A DNA stretch of 64,000 nt. Origin: Clostridium estertheticum subsp. estertheticum. Lineage in GTDB: Bacteria; Bacillota; Clostridia; Clostridiales; Clostridiaceae. The notes under the pieces were generated by a model. The model saw only the letters and a list, made by a program, of their open reading frames with translations. It did no database searches and was not told the origin of the DNA. Position 1 is the first letter of the stretch, and each line of letters starts with the position of its first letter. The position numbers were made by a program, and so were the translations under genes. This document shows positions 53,727 through 62,102 of the stretch, one piece after another. Location: assembly GCF_001877035.1 (NCBI RefSeq), contig NZ_CP015756.1, forward strand, positions 4,207,001 through 4,271,000. The letters are read 5' to 3'.

Positions 53727-55385
53727 TTAGTATTGATAAAAACAACTTCCACCAGTGAACTCTCTTATTATTGAATTATCTGGAACCAAGTCTTTGTCTA
53801 CATCTTTAAAGAAGTTTAAAAAACTTCTTAATTTACTTGCTTCATAATATACTGGGCTATCTTCCCCCAATTTATTAAGCTCTTCTAATGCAAATTTTTT
53901 AAGTACACAAAGCTCATAAACTGAACTAGAGTTAAACATTACATCTGCCTGCTCTTGAAATACAAAAATATTTTTTTCTTCTCCACGTTTTATAGAAGGC
54001 CACATTTTAAGGGTATCTTCGGCGCCATATCCCCTAGATAAATAATCTCTAACTATTCTCCTAATCATTCTTACCTCTGTTGTGGAAATTCTATTGTGAT
54101 CATCTACATTTAGTTGCGTTAAAGGACTTATATATATTTTAAACTTACTCTCTTTCGGTATCGATGAGGTCAATATTTCGTTTAATCCATGTATTCCTTC
54201 TACAATAACAATCCCATTTTTAGGCATTTTAATTTTATTATTAACCCATTCTCTCTTTCCTGTTTTAAAATTAAAACTTGGTATTTCGATTTCCGCACCA
54301 GAAAGTAGTAATTCTAAATCCTTGTTAAAAAGTTTCAAATCCAAAGCATATATAGATTCAAAATCATAATCGCCATTTTCATCTCTCGGGGTAATCTCCC
54401 TATCAAAAAAATAATCATCTAACGAAATAAATATTGGTATTAATCCATTTACAGTTAATTGAACACCTAGCCTCTTTGAAAAAGTGGTTTTCCCTGAAGA
54501 CGATGGTCCTGCTATAAGCACTAGTTTAGCTAATCTCTTCTTATGAATCATATCCGCAATATATGCGATTTTCTTTTCATGAAGCGCCTCAGCCACCCTA
54601 ATCAAATTAACAATGTCACCATTTACCACTTCATCATTTAGTGCACCGACACTTCCAACCCCTAGTATTTCTCCCCATTGCGCTGCTTCATAAAACACTT
54701 TAGCTAATTTTTCTTGTTTGTTAAACTTAGGAAGTCTGTCTGGGTCATCAATAGTCGGATATCTTAGTATAAAACCTGGCTCATAATACATCAAATCAAA
54801 TATTTTCAATATCCCTGTTGAATAGGCCATAGGTCCATAAAAATAATCATATCTTCCATTTAATTCATAAAGTTTTATTTCCTTTGAGTTAACATATTTT
54901 AAAAGCTTTACTTTATCTTGCATATTATACTGCGTAAATATCTCCACTGCCCTCTCTTTAGAAAACGTTATTTTCCTTATAGGAGTATCTGCTTTTATTA
55001 TTTCACTCATTCTATTTTTTATGTCATATATATCATCAATATCAAGTGCTTGCGTCTTATCGATTTCTCCGAACAATCCTTTACTTAGAGAATGTTCGAT
55101 AGAAATATTAGCTCTTGGAAATAATTCTGAAATTGCTTTTATCAATACAAATTGAAGAGTCCTAACGTAGGTTGTCATTCCCATTCTGCTAGCAATATCA
55201 ACAGTTTCAAAATTACCCCCATTCATAATAGTTCTTCCTAGCTCATAAATTTTATTATTAATTTTACCTAAAACTACTGGTAAATCATTTTTTAAATTAT
55301 TTTCTTTAATAATATCATTTAACGTAGTTCCCTCTTTGGCTACTACGTTTCTACCATCCTTAAGCACTATATCGAAACTGCCCAT
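53727..55385 (-). CDS. nucleoside kinase with TGS and threonyl-tRNA-synthetase-like N-terminal domains (uridine kinase family)
   Basis: 552 aa. Residues 1-65 form a TGS domain (VLKDGRNVVAKEGTTLNDII), residues 70-260 a ThrRS second-additional-domain-like region, and from about 285 a phosphoribulokinase/uridine kinase domain with Walker A GPSSSGKT (293-300), the substrate loop FISLDDYFFDREITPRDENG and the lid region RMIRRIVRDYLSRGYGAEDT. This architecture is common in clostridia and annotated as nucleoside or uridine kinase; the acceptor is not proven, and the ThrRS-like part suggests RNA or nucleotide sensing. Its 3' end abuts palindromic element copy 2. Confidence 0.87.
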   Translation of the reverse strand: MGSFDIVLKDGRNVVAKEGTTLNDIIKENNLKNDLPVVLGKINNKIYELGRTIMNGGNFETVDIASRMGMTTYVRTLQFVLIKAISELFPRANISIEHSLSKGLFGEIDKTQALDIDDIYDIKNRMSEIIKADTPIRKITFSKERAVEIFTQYNMQDKVKLLKYVNSKEIKLYELNGRYDYFYGPMAYSTGILKIFDLMYYEPGFILRYPTIDDPDRLPKFNKQEKLAKVFYEAAQWGEILGVGSVGALNDEVVNGDIVNLIRVAEALHEKKIAYIADMIHKKRLAKLVLIAGPSSSGKTTFSKRLGVQLTVNGLIPIFISLDDYFFDREITPRDENGDYDFESIYALDLKLFNKDLELLLSGAEIEIPSFNFKTGKREWVNNKIKMPKNGIVIVEGIHGLNEILTSSIPKESKFKIYISPLTQLNVDDHNRISTTEVRMIRRIVRDYLSRGYGAEDTLKMWPSIKRGEEKNIFVFQEQADVMFNSSSVYELCVLKKFALEELNKLGEDSPVYYEASKLRSFLNFFKDVDKDLVPDNSIIREFTGGSCFYQY

Positions 55386-55511
55386 TTGTCCATCCCCTAT
55401 TTTTAGTTATTAGTACTATTATACTGTAATTTTAAAAAAATGTATCATTTACCCCTTATAATTTTCGTGATTTAACAAACCATATACATTATATAGTAAA
55501 GAGGTGATATT

Positions 55512-56201
55512 GTGCTTGTTTTAGTAATCAGAACTTTTTTCTTATACTTTTCAATAATATTTATTATGAGGATGATGGGTAAAAAACAAATAGGTCAGCT
55601 TGAACCCTTTGAACTAGTAATTGCTTTAATGATTTCCGATCTTGCAACCTTTCCAATGGAAGATATAAGAATACCACTTTTACATGCTATTATACCAATA
55701 ATTACTTTGCTATTTCTACAAGTAGCCTCATCTTACATTGAGCTAAAAAGTGAAAAGGCTAGGAAACTTTTAACAGGTACCCCTAGCATATTAATAAGAG
55801 ATGGGAAAATAGATATCAAAGAACTAAGATATCAAAGATTTAATATTAATGATTTGCTAGAAGAACTTAGATTAAAAGGATATTTTAATTTATCCGATAT
55901 CCAATATGCTATTTTGGAGACTAGTGGTGCATTGTCTATATTACCAAAAACTGGTCAATCTACTGCTACAAAAGATGATTTAAATATAACCATAACTCAA
56001 GAGTCTTTACCTATACCTTTGATTATGGATGGCATCATTAATTATAAGAATTTAAAACTTATAGAAAAAGATGAAACTTGGCTAAAAAATATATTAAAAA
56101 GAAATAAAATTTCCTATGCCAGTGATCTCTTCATAGGCATACTTGACTCTAAAAATAAGTTTTATTATCAACTTAAAGAAGGGAAAGGTAATAAAAAATG
56201 A
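55512..56201 (+). CDS. DUF421/YetF family membrane protein
   Basis: 229 aa, GTG start after AGAGGTGA. Three N-terminal membrane segments (about 2-22, 34-52, 58-75) and the family motif RMMGKKQIGQLEPFELVIALMISDLA, followed by cytoplasmic alpha/beta repeats (LTGTPSILIRDGKIDIKELR) typical of DUF421. YetF-type proteins are widespread in spore formers, function unknown. Its stop overlaps the start of the DUF4363 gene (ATGA), so the two are coupled and probably act together. Confidence 0.88.
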   Translation: MLVLVIRTFFLYFSIIFIMRMMGKKQIGQLEPFELVIALMISDLATFPMEDIRIPLLHAIIPIITLLFLQVASSYIELKSEKARKLLTGTPSILIRDGKIDIKELRYQRFNINDLLEELRLKGYFNLSDIQYAILETSGALSILPKTGQSTATKDDLNITITQESLPIPLIMDGIINYKNLKLIEKDETWLKNILKRNKISYASDLFIGILDSKNKFYYQLKEGKGNKK

Positions 56202-56578
56202 AAAATGTTTTGATAGCTTTTAGCTTGTTCGTTATAATGATGGTAGGAATATTTTTATCTGTAAATATTATAAACGTCAAATGTAGCAAGCTACAAGATT
56301 TAAATTGTACTCTTGAGAGCTATATAATTAAAGAAAAGTATCAAGATGCATACGAATTATCACTAACCTACATAGCTGAGTGGAGGAAAACTTCTAAACT
56401 TTTAACTATATATACACACCATGAAGACTTAGATAATATAGATAGCGAGATTTTAAAATTAACTCAATATATAAAAATTAAAGATAAATCAGAAGGATTA
56501 GCCACTGTTCATGTTATGAAATATCTTGTTGATCATATAATGTCCCATGAAAAGGTATCTATAAGCAATATTTTTTAA
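56198..56578 (+). CDS. DUF4363 family protein
   Basis: 126 aa. One N-terminal membrane segment (about 4-24), then a helical extracytoplasmic part with WRKTSKLLTIYTHHEDLDNI and a C-terminal helix (HVMKYLVDHIMSHEKVSISNIF). These match DUF4363, which is regularly found directly after DUF421 genes in Clostridium. Function unknown; probably an accessory subunit. It overlaps the preceding gene by 4 bp and has no separate ribosome site other than the GGGAAAGG within that gene. Confidence 0.78.
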   Translation: MKNVLIAFSLFVIMMVGIFLSVNIINVKCSKLQDLNCTLESYIIKEKYQDAYELSLTYIAEWRKTSKLLTIYTHHEDLDNIDSEILKLTQYIKIKDKSEGLATVHVMKYLVDHIMSHEKVSISNIF

Positions 56579-56653
56579 TTTGTAGATATCATTTATAGTA
56601 AAAGGGTAGAAAATAGTCCATTTATAGCTTATAATTATAAGGAATTATAAAAA

Positions 56654-56678
56654 GTCCCGCAGGGACAATAAATGTCCC
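56654..56678 (+). promoter_or_regulatory. alternative hairpin in the fba leader
   Basis: GTCCC-gca-GGGAC (56654-56666) is followed 7 bases later by a third arm, GTCCC (56674-56678), so the GGGAC can pair with either neighbour. It lies about 30 bases before the fba ribosome site. A small switch or mRNA-stability element is possible. Confidence 0.45.
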
Positions 56679-56704
56679 TACAAAATTTGAAAGGTGGAAT
56701 TAAT

Positions 56705-57652
56705 ATGGCTTTAGTTACTACTACTAAAATGTTTGAAAAGGCAATAGAAGGAAATTACGCAATTGGTGCTTTTAACATCAATAACATGGAAATAATTCAA
56801 GGAGTTATCGACGCTTGTGCAATTCACAAGTCAGCTGTTATACTTCAAGTATCAGGTGGCGCTATGAAATATGCAAGACCAACTTACCTTAGAAAAATGG
56901 TAGAGGCTGCTATAGAAGACACTGGTCTTGATATAGCTCTTCACTTAGATCACGGTTCAGATTTGGCACAATGTAAACTTGCAATAGCTTCTGGATTTAC
57001 TTCAGTAATGTATGATGGTTCTCATTTTGATTATGAAGAAAATGTAAGGACAACTAAAGAAGTAGTTGATTTTGCTCATTCTAAAGGTGTTGTAGTTGAA
57101 GCTGAGCTTGGTAAACTTGCTGGAGTTGAAGATGCTGTTAGTGTTTCAGCAGCAGATGCAACATATACTGATCCAGAACAAGCAGTAGATTATGTAACAA
57201 GAACTGGTATAGATTCTTTAGCTATTGCTATAGGAACAAGCCATGGTGCATATAAATTTAAAGGTGAACCTAAACTTGATTTTGAAAGATTAACTTTAAT
57301 CACAAAAAAATTAGAAGAAGCTGGTCTTCATAATTTCCCAATAGTTCTTCATGGTGCATCTGCTGTAGATCAAGAATATGTTACTATGATCAATGAATTT
57401 GGTGGAGAAATGAAGGGTGCAAAAGGAATCCCACTAGAAATGCTTAGAAAAGCAGCTTCTATGTCTGTTTGTAAAATAAACATGGATACTGATTTAAGAC
57501 TTGCAATGACTGGTTCAATAAGAAAAGTACTTACAAAAAACCTTGGCGAAATAGATCCTAGAAAATATTTAGGAGAAGCAAGAACTAACATAACTAAATT
57601 AGTTGAAGGTAAAATTACTAATGTTTTAGGATCTACTAACTCATCTAAGTAA
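56705..57652 (+). CDS. fba: class II fructose-1,6-bisphosphate aldolase
   Basis: 315 aa from ATG 56705 (AAAGGTGG about 7 bases upstream; the 11 upstream codons lie in the leader). The zinc ligands and catalytic motifs are visible: LHLDHGSDLAQCKLAIASGF, SVMYDGSHFDYEEN, VEAELGKLAGVED, AIAIGTSHGAYKF, IVLHGASAV and the final VCKINMDTDLRLA. It splits fructose-1,6-bisphosphate in glycolysis. It is monocistronic with a strong terminator, apart from the gapA operon, so its control can differ. The C-terminus is slightly longer than in short class II enzymes. Confidence 0.95.
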   Translation: MALVTTTKMFEKAIEGNYAIGAFNINNMEIIQGVIDACAIHKSAVILQVSGGAMKYARPTYLRKMVEAAIEDTGLDIALHLDHGSDLAQCKLAIASGFTSVMYDGSHFDYEENVRTTKEVVDFAHSKGVVVEAELGKLAGVEDAVSVSAADATYTDPEQAVDYVTRTGIDSLAIAIGTSHGAYKFKGEPKLDFERLTLITKKLEEAGLHNFPIVLHGASAVDQEYVTMINEFGGEMKGAKGIPLEMLRKAASMSVCKINMDTDLRLAMTGSIRKVLTKNLGEIDPRKYLGEARTNITKLVEGKITNVLGSTNSSK

Positions 57653-57665
57653 TTTAAATCAATAT

Positions 57666-57709
57666 AAGACCCACAGTAGATTTCTACTGTGGGTCTTATT
57701 GTTTTTTAT
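57666..57709 (+). terminator. strong terminator after fba
   Basis: AAGACCCACAGTAGA and TCTACTGTGGGTCTT, a perfect 15-bp stem, followed by ATTGTTTTTTATTTTT. It overlaps the last codon of the convergent minus-strand gene. Confidence 0.95.
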
Positions 57710-58743
57710 TTTTCAACGTAATTACTTACATGTTTGATAACCATATTAATTGTTCCATCACCATTTCTTTGTATTTCAAAGCGACTATCATCATGATATG
57801 TTTCTTCATTTACATATAAATCTATATCCTTATCAATCTTGAGCCTTACTCTTTTTAATTTTTTATCGATCCATTCTTTATCAAGACTAATATTTTCGCA
57901 AATTCCTTGCTGTGCTATAAACTCAACAAATTTTTCCTTATTTTCATTATTTTCAGGAAATATCTGCTGCGACAATTCTTTAACATCAATATTATCTTCT
58001 TCCCGAAGTTTTCTTTTTATAGCACTTCTAACAACTTCTGCTTCATCTGCATTTTCTGCGAAAGTATTTTGGGTAAATTTCTCAACTGCCTTTACAAAAC
58101 TTTTAGTGATATCTCTTTCATTGTCAACAATCGTGCAGCCTAAATAATTATTAATAAAATAGTTTGAGTCATTCTCCTCATTTTCCTTGGTTTTGCTCCT
58201 TTTATCAATAACCATTAAATCAAAACTATTTTCAGCTCTAATTGGTTTTATAAAAGCGCATTTTTGTATTCTTTGAGAACTACCAGGTAGACCCGTAAAC
58301 TGTGGCACTATATCAATCCCTAATTTTTCATCAACAAACTCAATAGTGTGAACATAGTTTTTTATATAATCCATTTTAAATATACCAAGTACTGGACCAA
58401 ACTCTGTAGTAAAAGATACTACTATTAAATCGCAAGAAGAAATACTCCCCTTTGTTCTCATTAAAATAAACATTTGTTTTGCTAGTTCCTTTGAAACAGC
58501 GAGTATATTATTCTCACCATTTAAATATTCTTGAGATAAATCTTTTACTATATTTGACTCAGGAGAAAATACCCCATATTTTAAATCTTCATCTTTTAAG
58601 CATTTTTGAATATGTTTAAGTATAAAATTATATTTTTCTTCATCTAAATCTAATGCATATTCATTCAAGATAGGTTCATCTGCATTGTTATCTAAAACAT
58701 GAATAATAGCCTCATTTATATTAACTTCTTTTATATACTCCAA
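57706..58743 (-). CDS. YejK/NdpA family nucleoid-associated protein
   Basis: 345 aa. NINEAIIHVLDNNADEPILN at the start and the middle segment SCDLIVVSFTTEFGPVLGIFKMDY followed by YVHTIEFVDEKLGIDIVPQFTGLP match the 37-kDa nucleoid-associated protein family (NA37/YejK/NdpA). Family members bind DNA in gammaproteobacteria; in Firmicutes the role is not established. The C-terminus carries a RNGDGTINMVIKHVSNY strand. No operon partner. Ribosome site GGTGG shortly before the ATG. Confidence 0.83.
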   Translation of the reverse strand: MEYIKEVNINEAIIHVLDNNADEPILNEYALDLDEEKYNFILKHIQKCLKDEDLKYGVFSPESNIVKDLSQEYLNGENNILAVSKELAKQMFILMRTKGSISSCDLIVVSFTTEFGPVLGIFKMDYIKNYVHTIEFVDEKLGIDIVPQFTGLPGSSQRIQKCAFIKPIRAENSFDLMVIDKRSKTKENEENDSNYFINNYLGCTIVDNERDITKSFVKAVEKFTQNTFAENADEAEVVRSAIKRKLREEDNIDVKELSQQIFPENNENKEKFVEFIAQQGICENISLDKEWIDKKLKRVRLKIDKDIDLYVNEETYHDDSRFEIQRNGDGTINMVIKHVSNYVEK

Positions 58744-58798
58744 AAAAACACCACCTTAATAATTATATAAGGCACATGAAAATAATTCGCAAGTTAAA

Positions 58799-58843
58799 AC
58801 AGCTCTGCAAGAGATGAGTTAGCAGCTCTGAAAGAGATGAGTT
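58799..58843. repeat. 22-bp direct repeat, two copies
   Basis: CAGCTCTGCAAGAGATGAGT and CAGCTCTGAAAGAGATGAGT follow each other directly, differing at one base. They lie in the 288-bp spacer between the divergent YejK-like and CYTH genes, which is otherwise AT-rich and featureless. Too few copies for a CRISPR. Confidence 0.8.
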
Positions 58844-59031
58844 TACTTATTTGAATGTGCTTAACTATTATACTATGTATTTATGATTATAACAAAGTCA
58901 TATATTGCTATCAAAATTGATAATTTTAATGAATTATTAATGTTACTTTATTTAACTTATGATATAATCACAATTAATGGTTAATTAATTTATTGATCAT
59001 TATATACCCTAAAGTATCAAGGAGGATTATT

Positions 59032-59580
59032 TTGAAAGAAATAGAGCTTAGAATTATAGACATCGATGTTAAGGAAATTCGCGAAAAATTATTAAGTCTA
59101 AATTGTTTAAAAGTAAAACAAGAGGATCAAATAAATAATATTTATGATTTCTCGGATAAAAGACTACTAATTGGTAAAGGCTATGCAAGAATACGTACAG
59201 TTAAAGATAATTTAAAAAATTCAACTATTCACTATATCACCACAAAAAAACTTATAAGCCAAGAAAAATATAAAATTATGAATGAGCATGAATCTGAAAT
59301 TAAAGATGAAATTGCAGCGAAGGGAATATTTGAAGCCTTAGGCCTCAAGCTTATTCAGTCTATTAAAAAATATAGAGAAAGCTATAAATATAAAAATACT
59401 CTTATAGAAATCGACATAAATGAGAAGGATTTTTGTCCTTTTCCTTATATAGAAATTGAAAGTGCATCGGAAGCTGAGATTGAAGAAGTTGTAAGATTAC
59501 TTGGTTACAGTTTAGCAGATACTACCTCTAAAAGTATTTATGAAATATTAGAATCAAAAAAATCAATGGAAAAGATATAA
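59032..59580 (+). CDS. CYTH-domain protein (class IV adenylate cyclase/thiamine triphosphatase-like)
   Basis: 182 aa from a TTG at 59032, where AAGGAGG lies 6 bases upstream; the 13 codons before it have none. The tunnel-fold signature E-x-E-x-R/K is at the start (KEIELRI), followed by YDFSDKRLLIGKGYARIRTV, ITTKKLISQEKYKIMNEHES, KKYRESYKYKNTLIEIDI and FPYIEIESASEAEI, the alternating charged strands of a CYTH barrel that binds triphosphate compounds and divalent metal. The substrate could be ATP, thiamine triphosphate or inorganic triphosphate; not decidable. First of four overlapping genes. Confidence 0.85.
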   Translation: MKEIELRIIDIDVKEIREKLLSLNCLKVKQEDQINNIYDFSDKRLLIGKGYARIRTVKDNLKNSTIHYITTKKLISQEKYKIMNEHESEIKDEIAAKGIFEALGLKLIQSIKKYRESYKYKNTLIEIDINEKDFCPFPYIEIESASEAEIEEVVRLLGYSLADTTSKSIYEILESKKSMEKI

Positions 59581-60524
59581 TGTTTGGTTATGTAACTCCA
59601 TGCAAAATGGAAATGAAGATAAAAGACTACGAGATATTCAAAGCTTATTATTGCGGTCTATGTAATTCCATAAAAAATGATTTTGGTAATCTTCCAAGAC
59701 TAACTCTAAATTTTGACATGACATTTTTAGCAGTACTTTTGGATTCCTTATCAGAAAGTAAATATAATTTTGTTAAATTTAAATGTTTAATACACCCATT
59801 AAAAAAAAGACTTATGATAAATAATAATAAAGCTTTAGATTATGCTGCTTTTTGCAATGTTACATTAGCTTATTATAAGCTAATGGATGATGTCCAAGAT
59901 AATAAAACAATGAAGAGCAAAATTTATTCAATATTTTTAAAAACCTATTTACCAAAGGCAGAATTATCATATACTGATGTAATGGAGTATACAAAAGACA
60001 AACTATTACTTCTAAACACTCTAGAGGCAAATCATAATGATGATATGGGTACTTATGAGCATCTATCAATAGATGAACAGCTATCTATAGATGGGTTATC
60101 ACATGTCTTTGCTGATCTTACAGGTTTTATAATATCCTTTTATTATAAAGACTCCTCTTTTAAAGATGATTTATACTGGCTTGGGTATAATTTAGGCAAA
60201 TGGATATATATTATAGATGCCTATGACGATTTAGAAAAGGATATAAAAAGTAATTCTTTTAATGCTATAAATTCATTACTTAATACAGATAATCTGGATT
60301 TCAAAAGTTTTTCTATATTGATTAAACCAAGAATTGATTTTATATTGGCCACTTGTGCCTCTTCGTGTTTAAAATATTTGAATAATTTACCTTTAATTAA
60401 AAATGAAGATATATTAAGTAATATACTAGAATTAGGACTCATGGAAAAGATGGATAAAGTATTTAATAAAGAAACTATTGATAATTTAAAAGGAGTGGAA
60501 GATAAAAATGGCAAATCCCTATGA
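59580..60524 (+). CDS. DUF5685 family protein
   Basis: 314 aa. N-terminus [20 protein letters not shown] followed by [21 protein letters not shown], with three conserved Cys, and the later [22 protein letters not shown], an Asp-rich helix reminiscent of isoprenoid-synthase-type DDxxD folds. This matches DUF5685, found in clostridia and actinobacteria, function unknown. The start codon overlaps the CYTH stop by one base (TAATG) and the 3' end overlaps the J-domain gene by 17 bp, so all three are translationally coupled. Confidence 0.8.
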   Translation: MFGYVTPCKMEMKIKDYEIFKAYYCGLCNSIKNDFGNLPRLTLNFDMTFLAVLLDSLSESKYNFVKFKCLIHPLKKRLMINNNKALDYAAFCNVTLAYYKLMDDVQDNKTMKSKIYSIFLKTYLPKAELSYTDVMEYTKDKLLLLNTLEANHNDDMGTYEHLSIDEQLSIDGLSHVFADLTGFIISFYYKDSSFKDDLYWLGYNLGKWIYIIDAYDDLEKDIKSNSFNAINSLLNTDNLDFKSFSILIKPRIDFILATCASSCLKYLNNLPLIKNEDILSNILELGLMEKMDKVFNKETIDNLKGVEDKNGKSL

Positions 60525-61140
60525 AGTACTTGGTGTAAAAGAAGGAACATCTAAAGAAGATATTAAAAAAGCCTATAGAGAACTAGCAAAAAAATATCAT
60601 CCTGATCAATATGGTGATAATCCATTAAAAGATCTGGCCGAAGTTAAAATGAGAGAATTAAATGAAGCTTATGATACACTTATGAAAGGCAATGGATCTT
60701 CTAATAATAACAGTTCATCAAACAATTATAGTTCTTCTAATAATGGTTCAAGTTCAAATAATGACTACAATAATAACAATATATATCAATCTATAAGAAT
60801 GGATATAAATAGTGGTAACCTCCCCTCTGCTGAGCAAAAATTAGGCTCCATGAACACAAAAACCGCTGAATGGAATTTTTTAATGGGAACAGTTCACCTA
60901 AAAAAAGGTTGGCATGATAGTGCTTATACTTTTATTAATCGTGCCTGCACCCAAGAACCTAATAATGTTGAATACAGACAAAGTTTTAATCAACTAAATA
61001 ATCAATCTTCAAATTATAGAAATAACTATTATGGTAGGACAAATAACAATTCCGGCGGTATGGGTAACATGTGCCTTAACCTCTGGTGTGCAGATACCAT
61101 TTGTGAATGTTTCGGCGGAGATCTTATTTCGTGTTGCTAA
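60508..61140 (+). CDS. J-domain protein with Asn/Ser-rich linker and Cys-rich tail
   Basis: 210 aa. Residues 1-60 are a J-domain with the HPD motif at 31-33 ([11 protein letters not shown]), so it should stimulate a DnaK-type Hsp70. Residues 65-95 are nearly only Asn, Ser and Tyr. Residues 95-155 look like TPR helices ([40 protein letters not shown]). A second Asn-rich stretch precedes the tail [20 protein letters not shown] plus CC. DnaJ's G/F region and zinc finger are absent. Client unknown; the operon suggests it serves DUF5685 or the membrane protein. Ribosome site AAGGAG. Confidence 0.85.
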   Translation: MANPYEVLGVKEGTSKEDIKKAYRELAKKYHPDQYGDNPLKDLAEVKMRELNEAYDTLMKGNGSSNNNSSSNNYSSSNNGSSSNNDYNNNNIYQSIRMDINSGNLPSAEQKLGSMNTKTAEWNFLMGTVHLKKGWHDSAYTFINRACTQEPNNVEYRQSFNQLNNQSSNYRNNYYGRTNNNSGGMGNMCLNLWCADTICECFGGDLISCC

Positions 61141-61165
61141 GTCTATTAATTTAGGAGATGATTTT

Positions 61166-61669
61166 ATGAAATCTAACCATATTGCTAAAGGTGGAATATT
61201 CGCAGCACTTAGTTTGATATTACTATATATATCTTCCGTTATACCTACAAACAGATTATCTGTACTATGTATAGCTTCTTGCATAATTCCTCTTTCCATT
61301 ATGCTTACCGGAGTAAAGAATACTGTTGTAGTCTACGGTGCGGTTTCCTTACTTAGTTTATTTATTATACCATCAAAGCTTATAGGCTTAAGTTATATAT
61401 TGATTTTTGGCTCCTATGGTTTTGTAAAATATTATGTAGAAAAGCTAAGAAATATTCCTATAGAAATTGTACTAAAGTTATTGTATTTTAATATAACCTC
61501 CGGTATAATCGTATTTATATATAAAATGTTGTTCCTAAAAATCCCAAATATAAATATAAATCTTTATTTGCTCCTTATTATTGTAGAAGTTGGCTTTGTA
61601 ATCTATGATTATGCACTTACTGCCTTTATATCTTATGCTAATAAAAACCTTTTAAAGAAATTTAAATAA
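61166..61669 (+). CDS. hypothetical membrane protein of the CYTH-DUF5685-J operon
   Basis: 167 aa from ATG 61166 (TTAGGAG 8 bases upstream); earlier in-frame ATGs lie inside the J-domain gene and lack a ribosome site. Five hydrophobic segments at about 8-26, 30-47, 52-85, 100-125 and 130-155. The layout resembles small ECF S-component-like or MPN527-type proteins (GGIFAALSLILLYISSVIPT at the start), but no ligand motif is convincing. Its place 25 bp after the J-domain gene suggests cotranscription. Function unknown. Confidence 0.65.
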   Translation: MKSNHIAKGGIFAALSLILLYISSVIPTNRLSVLCIASCIIPLSIMLTGVKNTVVVYGAVSLLSLFIIPSKLIGLSYILIFGSYGFVKYYVEKLRNIPIEIVLKLLYFNITSGIIVFIYKMLFLKIPNININLYLLLIIVEVGFVIYDYALTAFISYANKNLLKKFK

Positions 61670-61772
61670 AAATACCATAAATCCTCATGAGCTTATTGTA
61701 TTGACACAAAATTTTATTTAAATTATAATGGATAACAATCCAGTAATAAACAAACACTAATATAATAAATAG

Positions 61773-62007
61773 CTTTGATTAGGAGTATTAGTATTTATAT
61801 CATTTTTTAGAGAGCTGCTGTTAGCTGCAAAGCAGTAATGATAAAATATGAACTTACCTATAGACTTACATCGTAAGTAAAAGCCTACTTGTAAAAACAA
61901 GTACGGTTAAAACCGTTATATTTGCAAGTGAGGTTTAAAACCTAACTAGAGTGGTACCGCGGAATATTACTTTCGTCTCTTTTTTGAGATGGAAGTTTTT
62001 TTATTTT
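61773..62007 (+). ncRNA. T-box leader of leuS with antiterminator/terminator
   Basis: The canonical T-box AGAGTGGTACCGCGG is at 61948-61962. Upstream is a long Stem I (from about TTAGGAGTATTAGTA) with the distal hairpin GCTGCTGTTAGCTGCAAAGC and a specifier-loop candidate GAACTTACC, in which both CTT (61853-61855) and overlapping TTA are Leu codons, as needed for leuS. Downstream ACTTTCGTCTC/GAGATGGAAGT (61969-61979/61986-61996) and a run of Ts form the terminator. Uncharged tRNA-Leu should prevent termination. Confidence 0.95.
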
Positions 62008-62102
62008 TAGTCATACATATTTTTACATTTAATCACAAAAAATCTATATAGAAAAAATAATTAATCAAGCTTAAGATTAAAACATAACAAGGAGGAATAT
62101 TA

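Noticed and set aside
61009-61299. 96-codon minus-strand frame opposite the J-domain and membrane-protein genes
   Set aside because: It overlaps two coupled plus-strand genes and has no ribosome site or recognisable domain.
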